The position numbers were made by a program, and so were the translations under genes. The notes under the pieces are model-generated. The model saw nothing but the letters and a program-made list of their open reading frames with translations, had not been told where the DNA came from and searched no databases. Positions 9,522 to 18,707 of a stretch of DNA of 64,000 bases are shown piece by piece; the stretch's first letter is position 1, and each line of letters opens with the position of its first letter. The DNA is from Shinella yambaruensis (lineage in GTDB: Bacteria > Pseudomonadota > Alphaproteobacteria > Rhizobiales > Rhizobiaceae), in NCBI RefSeq assembly GCF_022899355.1, contig NZ_JALJCK010000012.1, forward strand, positions 124,001-188,000. The letters run 5' to 3'.

Positions 9522-11456
9522 TTAAAGGCCGCGCGTCCGCAGCCAGGCGTCGGTCAGCGCGCGGAAGCGGCCGGCCATGTCCGCTATCGCCGCCTCGTCG
9601 TCGATCTTGCCGGCCATCCAGGCGCGCGCGGCGTCGACGAAGATCGTGCGGCCGACGGCAAAGCCCTTGACGGCCGGCGCCACCCTGGTCGCCTCGAAGG
9701 CCTTCACCAGCTCCTCGGTCGGCGCTTCGAGGCCGAGCAGCACAATGCCGCGGCAATAGGCGTCGTTCCTCGCGATGACGGCCTCGATGTTCTCCCACGC
9801 GCCGCTGGAGGCCTGGGGCTCCAGCTTCCACCAGTCCGGCTTGATGCCGAGATCGTAGAGCTCCTGCAGCGCCGTCGACACCGTATCATCCTTGAGCGGC
9901 CCGTTCTTGCCCGCGATGATCTCGATCAACAGTTCGCGTCCGACGCGGCGCGCGGCCTCGAAGAGCGCGCGCAGCTTCTCCTGCTGCTCCGTCTTGAGCG
10001 CGGCCGGATCGTCGGGATGATAGAAGCACAGGCACTTGATGCAATGGTCGAGCGGCCATTCGACGAGCTGCGAGCCGATGTCCTGGCTGAACTCGAAGCG
10101 CAGCGGCTTGGAGCCCGGCAGCTCGACCGGCCGGCCGAGCCAGGAGAAATTCTGCGTTGCGGCGTCGAAGAAGGCGTCGCGGCCGAAGCGCTCGTCGATC
10201 AGCATGCCATAGCCGGGACGGCCGTCCGCGACCCGTGCGGCGGCCTTGACGGTCAGGCGCTTGAATTCGGAAATCTTCTCGTGCGGCACCTTCAGCTCGT
10301 CGGCGACGTCGACGAGCTGCATGCGGTGGTCGCAGGCAAGCGCCATCAGCAGCGGGATGTCGTCCTGCTTGCGGTTGGTCGCCCAGTGGATGTGGTTGAT
10401 CGCCTCGTCCTTGCGCAGCGCCCGGTGCTTGCTGCCGTTCGCGAGGAAGAAGGCGAGTTCGTCCCAGCTCGGATATTCCGGCGAGCAGAGCAGGCGGGAG
10501 ACGGCGAAGGCGCCGCAGGCATTGGCCCAGGTGGCGGAGGTCCTGTGATCCTCGCCCTTCAGCCAGCCGCGCAGGAAGCCCGACATGAAGGCATCGCCCG
10601 CGCCGAGCACGTTGTAGACCTCGATGGGGAAACCCTGCCCGACGACGCCGTCCTCCAGGTCGTCGGAGATCGGGCCGTCATAGACGATGCAGCCCATGGC
10701 GCCGCGCTTCAGCACGATCGTCGCCGCCGAGACGGCGCGGATCGCCTTCAACGAGGAGAGCACGTCGTCGGCGCCCGAGGCGATCATGATCTCCTCTTCC
10801 GTGCCGACGATGAGGTCGCAATCCGGCAGCACGGATTTCATGATGGCGGAGACGCGGTCGGATTTCACGTAGCGCTCGAAGCCTTCCGCATGGCCGGCAA
10901 GACCCCAGAGGTTCGGGCGGTAGTCGATGTCGAAGATGACCTTGCCGCCGCTCTCCCTGGCGATGCGGATCGCCTTGCGCTGGGCGGCCTCGGTGTTGGG
11001 GCGGGAAAAATGCGTGCCGGAAACGAGCACGGCGCGGGAGGAGCGCACGAAGGCCTCGTCCACGTCGCCCTCGTCGAGCGCCATGTCGGCGCAGTCGGTG
11101 CGCACGAAGATCATCGGCGAGACGCCTTCGGATTCGATGGCGAGCAGCACGAGCGCCGTCAGCCGCTCCCTGTCGGTCCTGATGCCCTCCACATTCACGC
11201 CTTCGCGGGCGCATTGCTCGCGGATGAAGCGGCCCATCTGCTCGTCGCCGACGCGGGTGATCAGCGCGGACCTGAGGCCGAGGCGGGCGGTGCCGATGGC
11301 GATGTTGGCCGGGCAGCCGCCGACGGATTTGGCGAAGGAGGCGGTATCTTCCAGCCGCGTGCCGAGCTGCTGGCCGTAGAGATCGACGGACGAGCGGCCG
11401 ATCGTGATGACGTCGAGCGTCTTGTCCTGGCTCTGGCCCTGGTCAGTGTGCGGCAT
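9522..11456 (-). CDS. iolC: 5-dehydro-2-deoxygluconokinase IolC fused to a DUF2090 domain
   Basis: 644 residues in two parts. Residues 1 to about 330 are a PfkB/ribokinase-family sugar kinase (GRSSVDLYGQQLG, SVGGCPANIA, and the catalytic NVLGAGDAFMSGFL). Residues from about 340 to the end are DUF2090, a class-I-aldolase-like barrel (LALACDHRMQL at its start, KLEPQ and GFAVGRTIF later). IolC phosphorylates 5-dehydro-2-deoxygluconate; the fused domain may serve the next, aldolase, step because no iolJ is seen here. This fusion is the usual form in rhizobia. Start ATG at 11456 follows GGGAGGAAG. It is the first gene of the operon, with an IolR-type site upstream. Confidence 0.93.
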   Translation of the reverse strand: MPHTDQGQSQDKTLDVITIGRSSVDLYGQQLGTRLEDTASFAKSVGGCPANIAIGTARLGLRSALITRVGDEQMGRFIREQCAREGVNVEGIRTDRERLTALVLLAIESEGVSPMIFVRTDCADMALDEGDVDEAFVRSSRAVLVSGTHFSRPNTEAAQRKAIRIARESGGKVIFDIDYRPNLWGLAGHAEGFERYVKSDRVSAIMKSVLPDCDLIVGTEEEIMIASGADDVLSSLKAIRAVSAATIVLKRGAMGCIVYDGPISDDLEDGVVGQGFPIEVYNVLGAGDAFMSGFLRGWLKGEDHRTSATWANACGAFAVSRLLCSPEYPSWDELAFFLANGSKHRALRKDEAINHIHWATNRKQDDIPLLMALACDHRMQLVDVADELKVPHEKISEFKRLTVKAAARVADGRPGYGMLIDERFGRDAFFDAATQNFSWLGRPVELPGSKPLRFEFSQDIGSQLVEWPLDHCIKCLCFYHPDDPAALKTEQQEKLRALFEAARRVGRELLIEIIAGKNGPLKDDTVSTALQELYDLGIKPDWWKLEPQASSGAWENIEAVIARNDAYCRGIVLLGLEAPTEELVKAFEATRVAPAVKGFAVGRTIFVDAARAWMAGKIDDEAAIADMAGRFRALTDAWLRTRGL

Positions 11457-11544
11457 GTCTTCCTCCCGGTCTCGCGGCGCCGTCATTCAAGGTGCGGCGG
11501 TCCCTGCGGAAAATGAAACATGAATTCCATTATTATGTCAATTC

Positions 11545-11558
11545 GGAATATACATTCC
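11545..11558. promoter_or_regulatory. Predicted IolR operator upstream of iolC
   Basis: The sequence is GGAA-TATACA-TTCC, an exact match to the GGAA-N6-TTCC palindrome described for Sinorhizobium IolR. It lies 89 bases before the iolC start in an AT-rich gap between iolR and iolC, where the operon promoter should be. Repression relieved by an inositol-derived phosphorylated intermediate is the expected control. Confidence 0.65.
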
Positions 11559-11577
11559 GTTTTTATTCCACAGCATT

Positions 11578-12435
11578 TCACTTCGCGGCGCGCTTGAGGC
11601 TGCGTCGCTTTTCGGCGATGGCGACCGGCAGCGCCATGGCGAGCGCCATGGAGGCCGAGAGCGAGCGGAAGCCGGCATAGTCCGCCTCGGAAACCTCGAA
11701 CCAGTGGGTGGCGGAGGCGGCCAGCGGCGAGAAGACCGAGTCGGTGATGGCGACGATCGGCACGCCGCGGGCGGCCAGTTCCTGCGCCTGCGTCAGGCTT
11801 TCGGCGGCATAGGGGGCGAAGCTGGCGGCGATCACCGCATCCTTGGCGGTGGCGAACTGCGTCATCTCGGCGTCGATGCCGTTCGGCGAGGCGATGATCT
11901 GGTGGCGGATGCCGAGCTTGCCGAGCGCGTAGGCCATGTGCGCCGTCAGCGGATAGGAGCGGCGCTTGGCGACGAGATAGATCGTCTCGGCCCGTGCCAG
12001 AAGCTCGACGGACCTGGAGAAGGTCTCGCCGTCGATGGTGCTGGCGAGCCGCGCGACGGACTGGCTGGCGGCGGTGAGAAAGCCGGAAAGCAGCTCCGTG
12101 TCGCTGTTGGACGCCGGCCCGGCCTCCAGGGAGAGCAGGCGCTCCTCATAGGAGAGCGTGCGGTCGCGCAGCCGGGCGCGAAAAACGTTCTGCAGGTCGG
12201 AAAAGCCTTCATAGCCGAGGTGGTGGGCAAGGCGCACCAGCGTCGAGGGCTGCACGTCGGCGGCCGTCGCGATGCTCGCCGCCGTGCCGAAGGCCATCTC
12301 GTCCGGATTGGAAAGCGCATAGGCCGCCACCTGCGCCAGGCGCTTCGGCATGCTCACCTTGCGCTCGATGATGACGCTGCGCAGGCTGTCGAAATCACGG
12401 GGCACGCGTGTAAGGGCCGCTTCGGTGCTGTTCAT
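11578..12435 (-). CDS. iolR: RpiR/MurR-family regulator, probable IolR
   Basis: 285 residues. The N-terminal helix-turn-helix (residues about 25-95: KRLAQVAAYALSNPDEMAF, then ADVQPSTLVRLAHHLGY) is followed by a SIS sugar-phosphate-binding domain (about 125-260: ETIYLVAKRRSYPLTAHMA, VPIVAITDSVFSPLA). Its position directly upstream of iolC and beside the Gfo/Idh/MocA gene matches iolR in Sinorhizobium. Expected role: repressor of inositol catabolism, responding to a phosphorylated intermediate. The ATG at 12435 was chosen because GGGAGGACAG precedes it. Confidence 0.88.
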   Translation of the reverse strand: MNSTEAALTRVPRDFDSLRSVIIERKVSMPKRLAQVAAYALSNPDEMAFGTAASIATAADVQPSTLVRLAHHLGYEGFSDLQNVFRARLRDRTLSYEERLLSLEAGPASNSDTELLSGFLTAASQSVARLASTIDGETFSRSVELLARAETIYLVAKRRSYPLTAHMAYALGKLGIRHQIIASPNGIDAEMTQFATAKDAVIAASFAPYAAESLTQAQELAARGVPIVAITDSVFSPLAASATHWFEVSEADYAGFRSLSASMALAMALPVAIAEKRRSLKRAAK

Positions 12436-12473
12436 GGTTCTGTCCTCCCTCGTGCGGCCATTCTGCGACAAAC

Positions 12474-12487
12474 GAAATAAATATTCC
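12474..12487. promoter_or_regulatory. Possible second IolR site between iolR and the dehydrogenase gene
   Basis: GAAA-TAAATA-TTCC differs from the GGAA-N6-TTCC operator by one base and lies 39 bases before the iolR start in the divergent AT-rich region, so it could serve autoregulation and control of the gene at 12649. The one-base mismatch makes it a weak call. Confidence 0.35.
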
Positions 12488-12566
12488 ATATTATCGGAAA
12501 AGATAGTTTTCGTTCCAAATCTTTCCCGCTATGCATGGTGCCGAAGACGCATATACGGCGAGGTAT

Positions 12567-12612
12567 AGAGCAAATCCGGCGCGAATGCGTAGCGGTTTTG
12601 CGGCTGCATGCG
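12567..12612. repeat. Rhizobial RIME-like intergenic repeat, copy 1
   Basis: An AGAGCAAATCCGG start and a TAGCGGTTTTGCG centre resemble the dispersed rhizobial intergenic element also present at 56980-57034 (AGAGCAATTCCGG ... GAAGCGGTTTTGCG). It lies in the leader of the dehydrogenase gene. Confidence 0.5.
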
Positions 12613-12648
12613 CGTGGAAATGGAACCCCGGCAGATGGAGGAGGCGGC

Positions 12649-13770
12649 ATGAAGGCCTTGGGAATAGGACTGATCGGTACCGGCTACATGGGCAAGTGCC
12701 ATGCGCTTGCCTGGAACAATGTCAGCGCGGTCTTCGGCGACGTGGAGCGTCCGCGCCTCGTGCATCTGGCCGAGGCCAATGCGGAGCTTGCTGCCAGCCG
12801 CGCCCGCGAATTCGGCTTTGCCAGATCGACCGCCGACTGGCGCGATCTCCTCGCCGATCCAGAGATCGACGTGATCTCGGTGACGACGCCGAACCAGTTC
12901 CACGCCGAGATGGCGATTGCCGCGCTGGAGGCGGGAAAACACGTCTGGTGCGAAAAGCCGATGGCGCCGGCGCTGGCCGATGCCGAGCGCATGCTCGCCG
13001 CCCAGCGCTCCTCCGGCAAGGTCGCGGTCATGGGCTACAACTATATCCAGAACCCGGTCATGCGGCACATCCGTTCCCTCATCGACGAGGGCGCGATCGG
13101 CACGGTCAACCATGTGCGCGTCGAGATGGACGAGGATTTCATGGCCGATCCGGAAGCGCCGTTCTACTGGAAGAGCGAGGCCGCTTCCGGTTACGGCGCG
13201 CTCGACGATTTCTCCGTTCACCCGCTCTCGCTGCTTTGGAGCCTGTTCGGCCATGTCGAGGCGGTGATCGCCTCGCTGGCAAAGCCCTATGCCGACCGCC
13301 CGCTGAAGGAGGGCGGCCGCCGCGCCGTGGAGAACCACGACATCGCCAGCGTGCTGATGCGCCTTCCCGGCGGCATTTCCGGCGTGCTGATGGCCAACCG
13401 TTCCGCCTGGGGCCGCAAGGGCCGCATCGCATTGCAGATCTACGGCTCGAAGGGCTCGATCCTCTTCGACCAGGAGCGCATGAACGAGTTCCAGCTCTAT
13501 ACGGTGGCGGGCCGTGCGAGCGAGCAGGGCTTTTCCACAATTCTGACGGCCCCGCATCACAAGCCCTATGACCGGTTCATTCCCGCCCCCGGCCACGGCC
13601 TCGGCTTCAACGATCTCAAGGTCATCGAATGCCGCGAGCTGATCGCCGCCATCGCCGGCATGGCCTCGCATTCCATCGATTTCAACCATGGCCTGCGCAT
13701 CGAGAAATCGGTGCACGCCATGGCGCAATCTTTCCGCGAGGGCCGCTGGGTCGAGATCGCCCCCGCATGA
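12649..13770 (+). CDS. Gfo/Idh/MocA-family dehydrogenase, IolY-like
   Basis: 373 residues. The Rossmann nucleotide site GLIGTGYMGKCHA is at the N-terminus; CEKPMAP supplies the conserved catalytic-domain lysine; the C-terminal GFO/IDH domain includes DDFSVHPLSLL. The substrate is a polyol or inositol isomer; in Sinorhizobium the gene in this position (iolY) is needed for use of some inositol isomers. The start at 12649 is preceded by GGAGGAGG; an in-frame upstream extension overlaps an intergenic repeat and is unlikely. Divergent from iolR, so probably controlled by it. Confidence 0.85.
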   Translation: MKALGIGLIGTGYMGKCHALAWNNVSAVFGDVERPRLVHLAEANAELAASRAREFGFARSTADWRDLLADPEIDVISVTTPNQFHAEMAIAALEAGKHVWCEKPMAPALADAERMLAAQRSSGKVAVMGYNYIQNPVMRHIRSLIDEGAIGTVNHVRVEMDEDFMADPEAPFYWKSEAASGYGALDDFSVHPLSLLWSLFGHVEAVIASLAKPYADRPLKEGGRRAVENHDIASVLMRLPGGISGVLMANRSAWGRKGRIALQIYGSKGSILFDQERMNEFQLYTVAGRASEQGFSTILTAPHHKPYDRFIPAPGHGLGFNDLKVIECRELIAAIAGMASHSIDFNHGLRIEKSVHAMAQSFREGRWVEIAPA

Positions 13771-13868
13771 CGTTCTTGCCGGCCGGGTCAAAAAAATCCG
13801 GCCGGCCGCACATTGAAACGGCAGGGGCCATACGTAATACTCTCGGCAATAATGCCGGAGGGAAGGGC

Positions 13869-16800
13869 ATGATCAAGCAAATGCAGAGACGCTGGGCGCC
13901 GGTCCTCTTCGTCTCGGTTGCCGTCGTCGTGTTCAATGCGGGCGCCGCAGAGGCGAAACGCGTTGCACTGCTGATAGGCAATCAGAAATACGAAGAGACC
14001 GCCCAGCTCAACAACCCTGCGAACGATGTCGAGCTGATGCGCGCCTCGTTCGAAAACGCAGGTTTCGATTCCGTCAAGACCGTCCACGATCTCGACCGCG
14101 CCGCCATGGTGAAGGCGCTGCGCGAGTTCGAGGACGATTCGATGGATGCCGAAATGGCGGTGGTCTACTATTCCGGCCACGCCATGGAGATGAACGGGGT
14201 CAACTACCTCATCCCCGTCGACGCGGCGCTGAGGAGCGACCGCGACGTCGAGGACGAGAGCGTCGCCATCGACCGTGTGCAGCGCTCGCTGGAAGGCGCC
14301 AAGAGGCTGAAGCTCTTCATCCTCGATGCCTGCCGCAACAACCCCTTCTCCGCCTCGATGACACGGTCGATCGGCACGCGCGCCGTCACGCGCGGCCTTG
14401 CCCGCGTCGAGCCGGAATCGGCCGACACGCTGATCGCCTTCGCCTCGAAGGCCGGCACCGTGGCGCTGGACGGCGAGGGCAGGAACAGCCCGTTCGCCTC
14501 CGCCCTGTCGAAATACCTGACGGAGCCCGGCCTCGACGTGCGCATCGCGCTCGGCAAGGTGCGCGACGAGGTGGTGGAAGTCACCAACCGCGAGCAGGAG
14601 CCCTTCGTCTACGGTTCGCTCGGCGGCGCGCAGATCTTCCTGAACATCAAGGAAGTGAACATCAACGTCAACAACAGCGGCAACACGCAGGAAATCTCGC
14701 CGAACGGCCAGTCGGAAGCAGCCGCCGACTGGCAGAACATCCGCGACCTCGCCGACGAGGACCTGATCAACGCCTTCATCGAGAAGCACGGCAAGGATCC
14801 GGTCTACAAGATGCTGGCGGAAAAGAAGCTCGCCAGCCTCAAGGAAGCCACCCAGAACGACGGGCAGGATGCAGCCGGCATCGCATGGGAGGCCCTGAAG
14901 GGCTCGACCGACGCGGCCGCGCTCCAGCGCTTCATCGAGCGCTATCCGGACAGCCAGCACCGCAGCGATGCCGAACAGCTCATCGCCGCGCTGGAGCCCA
15001 AGAAGGGCCTCAGCGTCGACGTCACCGGCAAGGAGACGCCGGCCTCGCGCGACTGCTTCCTGCTCGCCGGCGAGCCGCAGTCGCTGCCTGGCTTCATGGG
15101 CGTCAACTTCCTGAAGATCGATGCCAAGCGGGCGCTCACCGCCTGCGCGCAGGCCGTCAACGAGAACCCGTCCGACGGCATGCTCGTCAACCTGCTCGGC
15201 CGCGCGCACGACGCCGACCGCAACTATGTCGAAGCCCGCCGCAACTACGAGAAGGCGATCGAGCTCGGCAACATGTACGCCCTGACGAACCTTGCCTGGT
15301 TCTCCGTCTACGGCACGGATGGCCCGGTCGATGTCGCCAAGGGCCTGTCGATGTTCGAGAAGGCCTCGATCGCCGGCAACTCCTATGCCCAGGCCTCGCT
15401 CGGCTGGCTCTACCGCGAAGGGTACGGCGGCACCCGCCAGGACTACAACGAGGCGGTGAAGTGGTACCAGCAGTCGGCCAACCAGGGTTATGCCAACGCC
15501 ATGGCGACCATGGGCTGGTTCTACCGCGAAGGCCTCGGCGTCTCGCAGGATTACGTCCAGTCGCTCAACTGGTACCGCAAGGCTGCCGATGCCGGCGACG
15601 CCAATGCCATGTCCTCGCTCGGCTGGGCCTACCAGAACGGCCTCGGCACGGCGCAGAACTATGCGGAGGCCAAGGTCTGGTACGAGAAGGCCGCCAATAT
15701 CGGCGATTCCTACTCGATGGCCTCGCTCGCCTGGCTCTATGACGTCGGCAACGGCGTGAAGCAGGACTATGTCGAAGCCCGCTACTGGTACGAGAAGGCC
15801 GCCAATGCCGGCAGCGCCTATGCCATGGGCAACCTGTCGCGCCTCTACGACCAGGGTCTCGGCACGCCGGCCGACGCCAAGGAAGCCGTCCGTTGGGCGG
15901 CCGCCTCGGTCGAAAGCGGCGATGCCAACAAGCTGAAGGAGCTCAAGGACAATCCGGGCAACTTCACTGTCGCCTTCCGCAAGGAGATGCAGAACCTCCT
16001 GAAGGAACGCGGCTACTACAGCGGTTCGGCCGATGGCGAGTTCGGCGCGGCGACGCTCGCCGCCATCGACAAGCTCGCAACGGGCCGCAACGACAGCACC
16101 ACCACCTCGCTGACCAACAGCAACACGACCACCACCGACAACAGCCAGTCGACGGTGACCCTCGGCGGTTCGGATGCCGACCAGTGCTACGAGCTCGCCG
16201 GCGAACCGAACCTGCGCCCGGGCTTCCTCGGCAAGCTCTTCGCGCAGATCGACTACGGCCGCGCGATCCCGGTCTGCGAGGCGGCGCTCAACGCCAATCC
16301 GTCGGACAACTCGATCCGCAACATGCTGGGCCGCGCCCACGACGCGGCACGCAACTTCCCGAAGGCGCGCGAGCTGTACCAGAAGGCCGCCGACGAGGGG
16401 AACCTCTACGCGCTGACCAACCTTGCCTGGTACTCGATCTACGGCACGGATGGCCCGGTCGACATGGCCAAGGGCACCCGCATGTTCGAGCAGGCCTCGA
16501 ATGCCGGCAATCCCTATGCCCAGGCCTCGCTCGGCTGGCTCTACCGCGAAGGCTACAACGGCACGCGCAAGGACTATGACGAGGCCATCAAGTGGTATCG
16601 CAAGGCCGCCGAGCAGGGCTATGCCAATGCGCAGGCCACGATGGGCTGGTTCTACCGCGAGGGCCTCGGCACGGCGCGCGACTACAATGCCTCGCTCGAC
16701 TGGTACCTCAAGGGTGCCGAGGGCGGCGACGTCAACGCCATGTCCTCCGTCGGCTATGCCTACCAGTCCGGCCTCGGCGTCGCGGTCGACTATGTCGAGG

Positions 16801-17222
16801 CGCGCAAGTGGTACGAGAAGGCCGCGGCCTTCAACGACTACTATTCGATGGCCTCGATCGGCTGGCTCTACGACGTCGGCAACGGCGTGAAGCAGGACTA
16901 TGCCGAGGCCCGCAACTGGTACGAGAAGGCGGCGAACGGTGGCAACACCTATGCCATGGGCAATCTCTCCCGCCTCTACGACCAGGGCCTCGGCACGCGC
17001 GCCAACGCCAAGGAGGCCGCCCGCTGGGCCGCCGCCAGCGTCGAGGGCGGCGACCAGGGCAAGCTGCAGGAGCTCAAGGGCTCGCCGGCGAACTTCACGC
17101 CGCAGTTCCGCAAGGAGTTCCAGCAGATCCTCAAGGATCGTGGCTACTATAGCGGCCCGATCGACGGCGACTTCGGCACCTCGACGCAGAACGCGATCGA
17201 CCGCCTGGCCGCCCGAACCTGA
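13869..17222 (+). CDS. Secreted caspase-fold (C14) protein with two duplicated Sel1/peptidoglycan-binding arrays
   Basis: 1117 residues. A signal peptide (about 1-28) is followed by a peptidase C14/metacaspase domain (about 30-245) with His104 in YYSGHAMEMNG and Cys155 in LDACRNNPF, both catalytic residues present. After a linker come two homologous blocks, residues 395 to about 740 and 771 to 1117. Each has a Cys-containing TPR-like head, about six Sel1 repeats and an end resembling peptidoglycan-binding domain 1 (ERGYYSGSADGEFG and DRGYYSGPIDGDFG). It probably acts in the periplasm or envelope; the substrate is unknown. ATG follows GGGAAGGG. A strong terminator follows at 17300-17340. A smaller homologue of the caspase part lies in the integrated element (28958). 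Confidence 0.85.
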   Translation: MIKQMQRRWAPVLFVSVAVVVFNAGAAEAKRVALLIGNQKYEETAQLNNPANDVELMRASFENAGFDSVKTVHDLDRAAMVKALREFEDDSMDAEMAVVYYSGHAMEMNGVNYLIPVDAALRSDRDVEDESVAIDRVQRSLEGAKRLKLFILDACRNNPFSASMTRSIGTRAVTRGLARVEPESADTLIAFASKAGTVALDGEGRNSPFASALSKYLTEPGLDVRIALGKVRDEVVEVTNREQEPFVYGSLGGAQIFLNIKEVNINVNNSGNTQEISPNGQSEAAADWQNIRDLADEDLINAFIEKHGKDPVYKMLAEKKLASLKEATQNDGQDAAGIAWEALKGSTDAAALQRFIERYPDSQHRSDAEQLIAALEPKKGLSVDVTGKETPASRDCFLLAGEPQSLPGFMGVNFLKIDAKRALTACAQAVNENPSDGMLVNLLGRAHDADRNYVEARRNYEKAIELGNMYALTNLAWFSVYGTDGPVDVAKGLSMFEKASIAGNSYAQASLGWLYREGYGGTRQDYNEAVKWYQQSANQGYANAMATMGWFYREGLGVSQDYVQSLNWYRKAADAGDANAMSSLGWAYQNGLGTAQNYAEAKVWYEKAANIGDSYSMASLAWLYDVGNGVKQDYVEARYWYEKAANAGSAYAMGNLSRLYDQGLGTPADAKEAVRWAAASVESGDANKLKELKDNPGNFTVAFRKEMQNLLKERGYYSGSADGEFGAATLAAIDKLATGRNDSTTTSLTNSNTTTTDNSQSTVTLGGSDADQCYELAGEPNLRPGFLGKLFAQIDYGRAIPVCEAALNANPSDNSIRNMLGRAHDAARNFPKARELYQKAADEGNLYALTNLAWYSIYGTDGPVDMAKGTRMFEQASNAGNPYAQASLGWLYREGYNGTRKDYDEAIKWYRKAAEQGYANAQATMGWFYREGLGTARDYNASLDWYLKGAEGGDVNAMSSVGYAYQSGLGVAVDYVEARKWYEKAAAFNDYYSMASIGWLYDVGNGVKQDYAEARNWYEKAANGGNTYAMGNLSRLYDQGLGTRANAKEAARWAAASVEGGDQGKLQELKGSPANFTPQFRKEFQQILKDRGYYSGPIDGDFGTSTQNAIDRLAART

Positions 17223-17299
17223 GGCATGCCCCGCCGAAGCGGCACCGCTTCGGCGGCGGACAGACAAGGTGCCAGCGCAATTCCGGTGGACCGGATTTC

Positions 17300-17340
17300 A
17301 GAACCGCCAGCGACCGGAAAGGTCGCTGGCGGTTCTCCTT
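17300..17340 (+). terminator. Rho-independent terminator after the caspase-Sel1 gene
   Basis: A perfect 16-bp stem (17300-17315 with 17321-17336), loop GGAAA, is followed by CCTTTT. It is placed 78 bases after the stop codon at 17222. Confidence 0.85.
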
Positions 17341-17524
17341 TTGTGGGGAAAAGTCCATGAAGGCCGAAACGGCGCGTCGGATTGCCCTGTCCCCGCGTGA
17401 AGGCCGGGTTGCCGCAGGGCGCCATGTCGTCGCCTGTCCGAAGATCTGATTCGGCGGGCCTGGCCGCGGCTGACCCTGCCCGAACGGCGCGCCGCGCGCT
17501 TTTTCACAAGGATTACAACGAGAA

Positions 17525-17555
17525 ATGCCGCACGCGTTGCTGGCGCGTGCGGCAT
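17525..17555 (-). terminator. Terminator hairpin after the leftward RTX gene
   Basis: ATGCCGCACGCG pairs perfectly with CGCGTGCGGCAT around a 7-base loop. Read leftward it is followed by TTTCTCGTTGT. It lies 40 bases beyond the RTX stop. The rest of 17223-17594 shows no gene. Confidence 0.65.
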
Positions 17556-17594
17556 GACAAGCTCGGAGGCGCCCCCTGGTGCCGGGGGCGGAGC

Positions 17595-18707
17595 TTAGAG
17601 CAGGAAGTCGCTCGAATAGTAGCGCGTGAGGCCGGCGTCAATCTCGAAATCGGCGCGGCCGTCGCCGTCCACGTCGCCGGAGATGATCGTGCCCGAATAG
17701 CGCAGTTCCCCGGCGGTGCCGGAGAAGGCGTCCTTGCCGATGAAGGTGAAGGCGTTGTTGCCGCCCCGGCCCGTATCGGCGTCGATGTCGCGCAGGTCGA
17801 TGACGTCGCCCTGGCTCTCCGGCTTGAAGTCGTCGATCACGTCGCGCTGCGAGCCGACCTTGCTGTCGGAGGTGCGCACGAAGCGGAACGTATCGGCACC
17901 GGAGCCGCCGACAAGGAAGTCGTTGCCGCTGCCGCCGACCAGGAGGTCGTTGCCCGCGCCGCCGACGAGGTCGTCGTTGCCGGAGCCGCCGTAGAGCCGG
18001 TCGTTGCCGCCGCCGCCGTAAAGGTCGTCATTGCCGTTGTCGCCGTAGAGGACGTCCTTGCCGGAGCCGCCATAGAGCTTGTCGTTGCCGCCGAGCCCTT
18101 CCAGCTGGTCGTTGCCGTTGCCGCCGCGCAGCGTGTTGCTGCCGCCGGTGCCGATCAGCGTGTCGTTGGCGCGGGTGCCCGTGGCGTTCTCGATGCTGCT
18201 CAGCTTCTCGGTGCGCCCTTCGACGGCCTTCGCAAAGCCCTTGTCAAGGTCGACATAGATGCCGCGGCCCCTCTCGCTGGAGGAATCCTGCAGCGAGTAG
18301 TTGATCGTGTCGTTGCCGGAGCCGCCGTTGAACGAGTTGCGGTAGCCGACCGAATAGAAGGTGTCGTTGCCGCTGTCGCCCTTGTAGACGCTGGCGAGCG
18401 TCTTCACCTCGAACCGGTCATTGCCGTCGCCGCCGCGGACGATGTCGTATTCGCCGCTGGCCTTGGCCGAGCCGTCGTGCTTGTAGACGTCGTTGCCGGA
18501 GCCCAGGAAGATGTCGTTGCCGCCCTCGAAACTGTTGCGCACGAGATCGTTGCCGCTGCCGGCTTCGACATAGTTGAGGCCGCCCCGGCTGTCGGTCCGG
18601 TTCAGAACGATTTCGTCATCGCCGCCATAGGTGTAGATCTCGACCTCGGTGCGCGAGTTCTGGACGACGTAGTCGTCTCCGTTCGTGCCCTTGTATACAT
18701 AGGCCAT
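17595..18707 (-). CDS. RTX calcium-binding protein (type I secretion substrate type)
   Basis: 370 residues. Residues about 10-270 contain many GGxGxDxLx-type nonapeptides (for example GGSGKDVLYGDNGNDDLYG) that form calcium-bound beta-rolls. The last about 100 residues resemble the serralysin C-terminal domain (GADTFRFVRTSDSKVG, DFEIDAGL..YYSSDFLL) and end with the hydrophobic tail typical of type I export signals. No signal peptide and no T1SS genes are present in the window. The ATG at 18707 is preceded by GGAACGAGGAC. It is convergent with the caspase-Sel1 gene. Its C-terminal domain is related to that of the RTX protein at 35291. Confidence 0.85.
   Translation of the reverse strand: MAYVYKGTNGDDYVVQNSRTEVEIYTYGGDDEIVLNRTDSRGGLNYVEAGSGNDLVRNSFEGGNDIFLGSGNDVYKHDGSAKASGEYDIVRGGDGNDRFEVKTLASVYKGDSGNDTFYSVGYRNSFNGGSGNDTINYSLQDSSSERGRGIYVDLDKGFAKAVEGRTEKLSSIENATGTRANDTLIGTGGSNTLRGGNGNDQLEGLGGNDKLYGGSGKDVLYGDNGNDDLYGGGGNDRLYGGSGNDDLVGGAGNDLLVGGSGNDFLVGGSGADTFRFVRTSDSKVGSQRDVIDDFKPESQGDVIDLRDIDADTGRGGNNAFTFIGKDAFSGTAGELRYSGTIISGDVDGDGRADFEIDAGLTRYYSSDFLL

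Noticed and set aside
13788-17267. A 1159-codon open frame on the minus strand
   Set aside because: Antisense shadow of the caspase-Sel1 gene; its apparent repeats mirror the Sel1 repeats of the true gene.
18001-18500. Regular short repeats resembling a CRISPR or minisatellite
   Set aside because: The periodicity of about 27 bases is the coding signature of RTX nonapeptides; no spacers of constant length and no cas genes are present.
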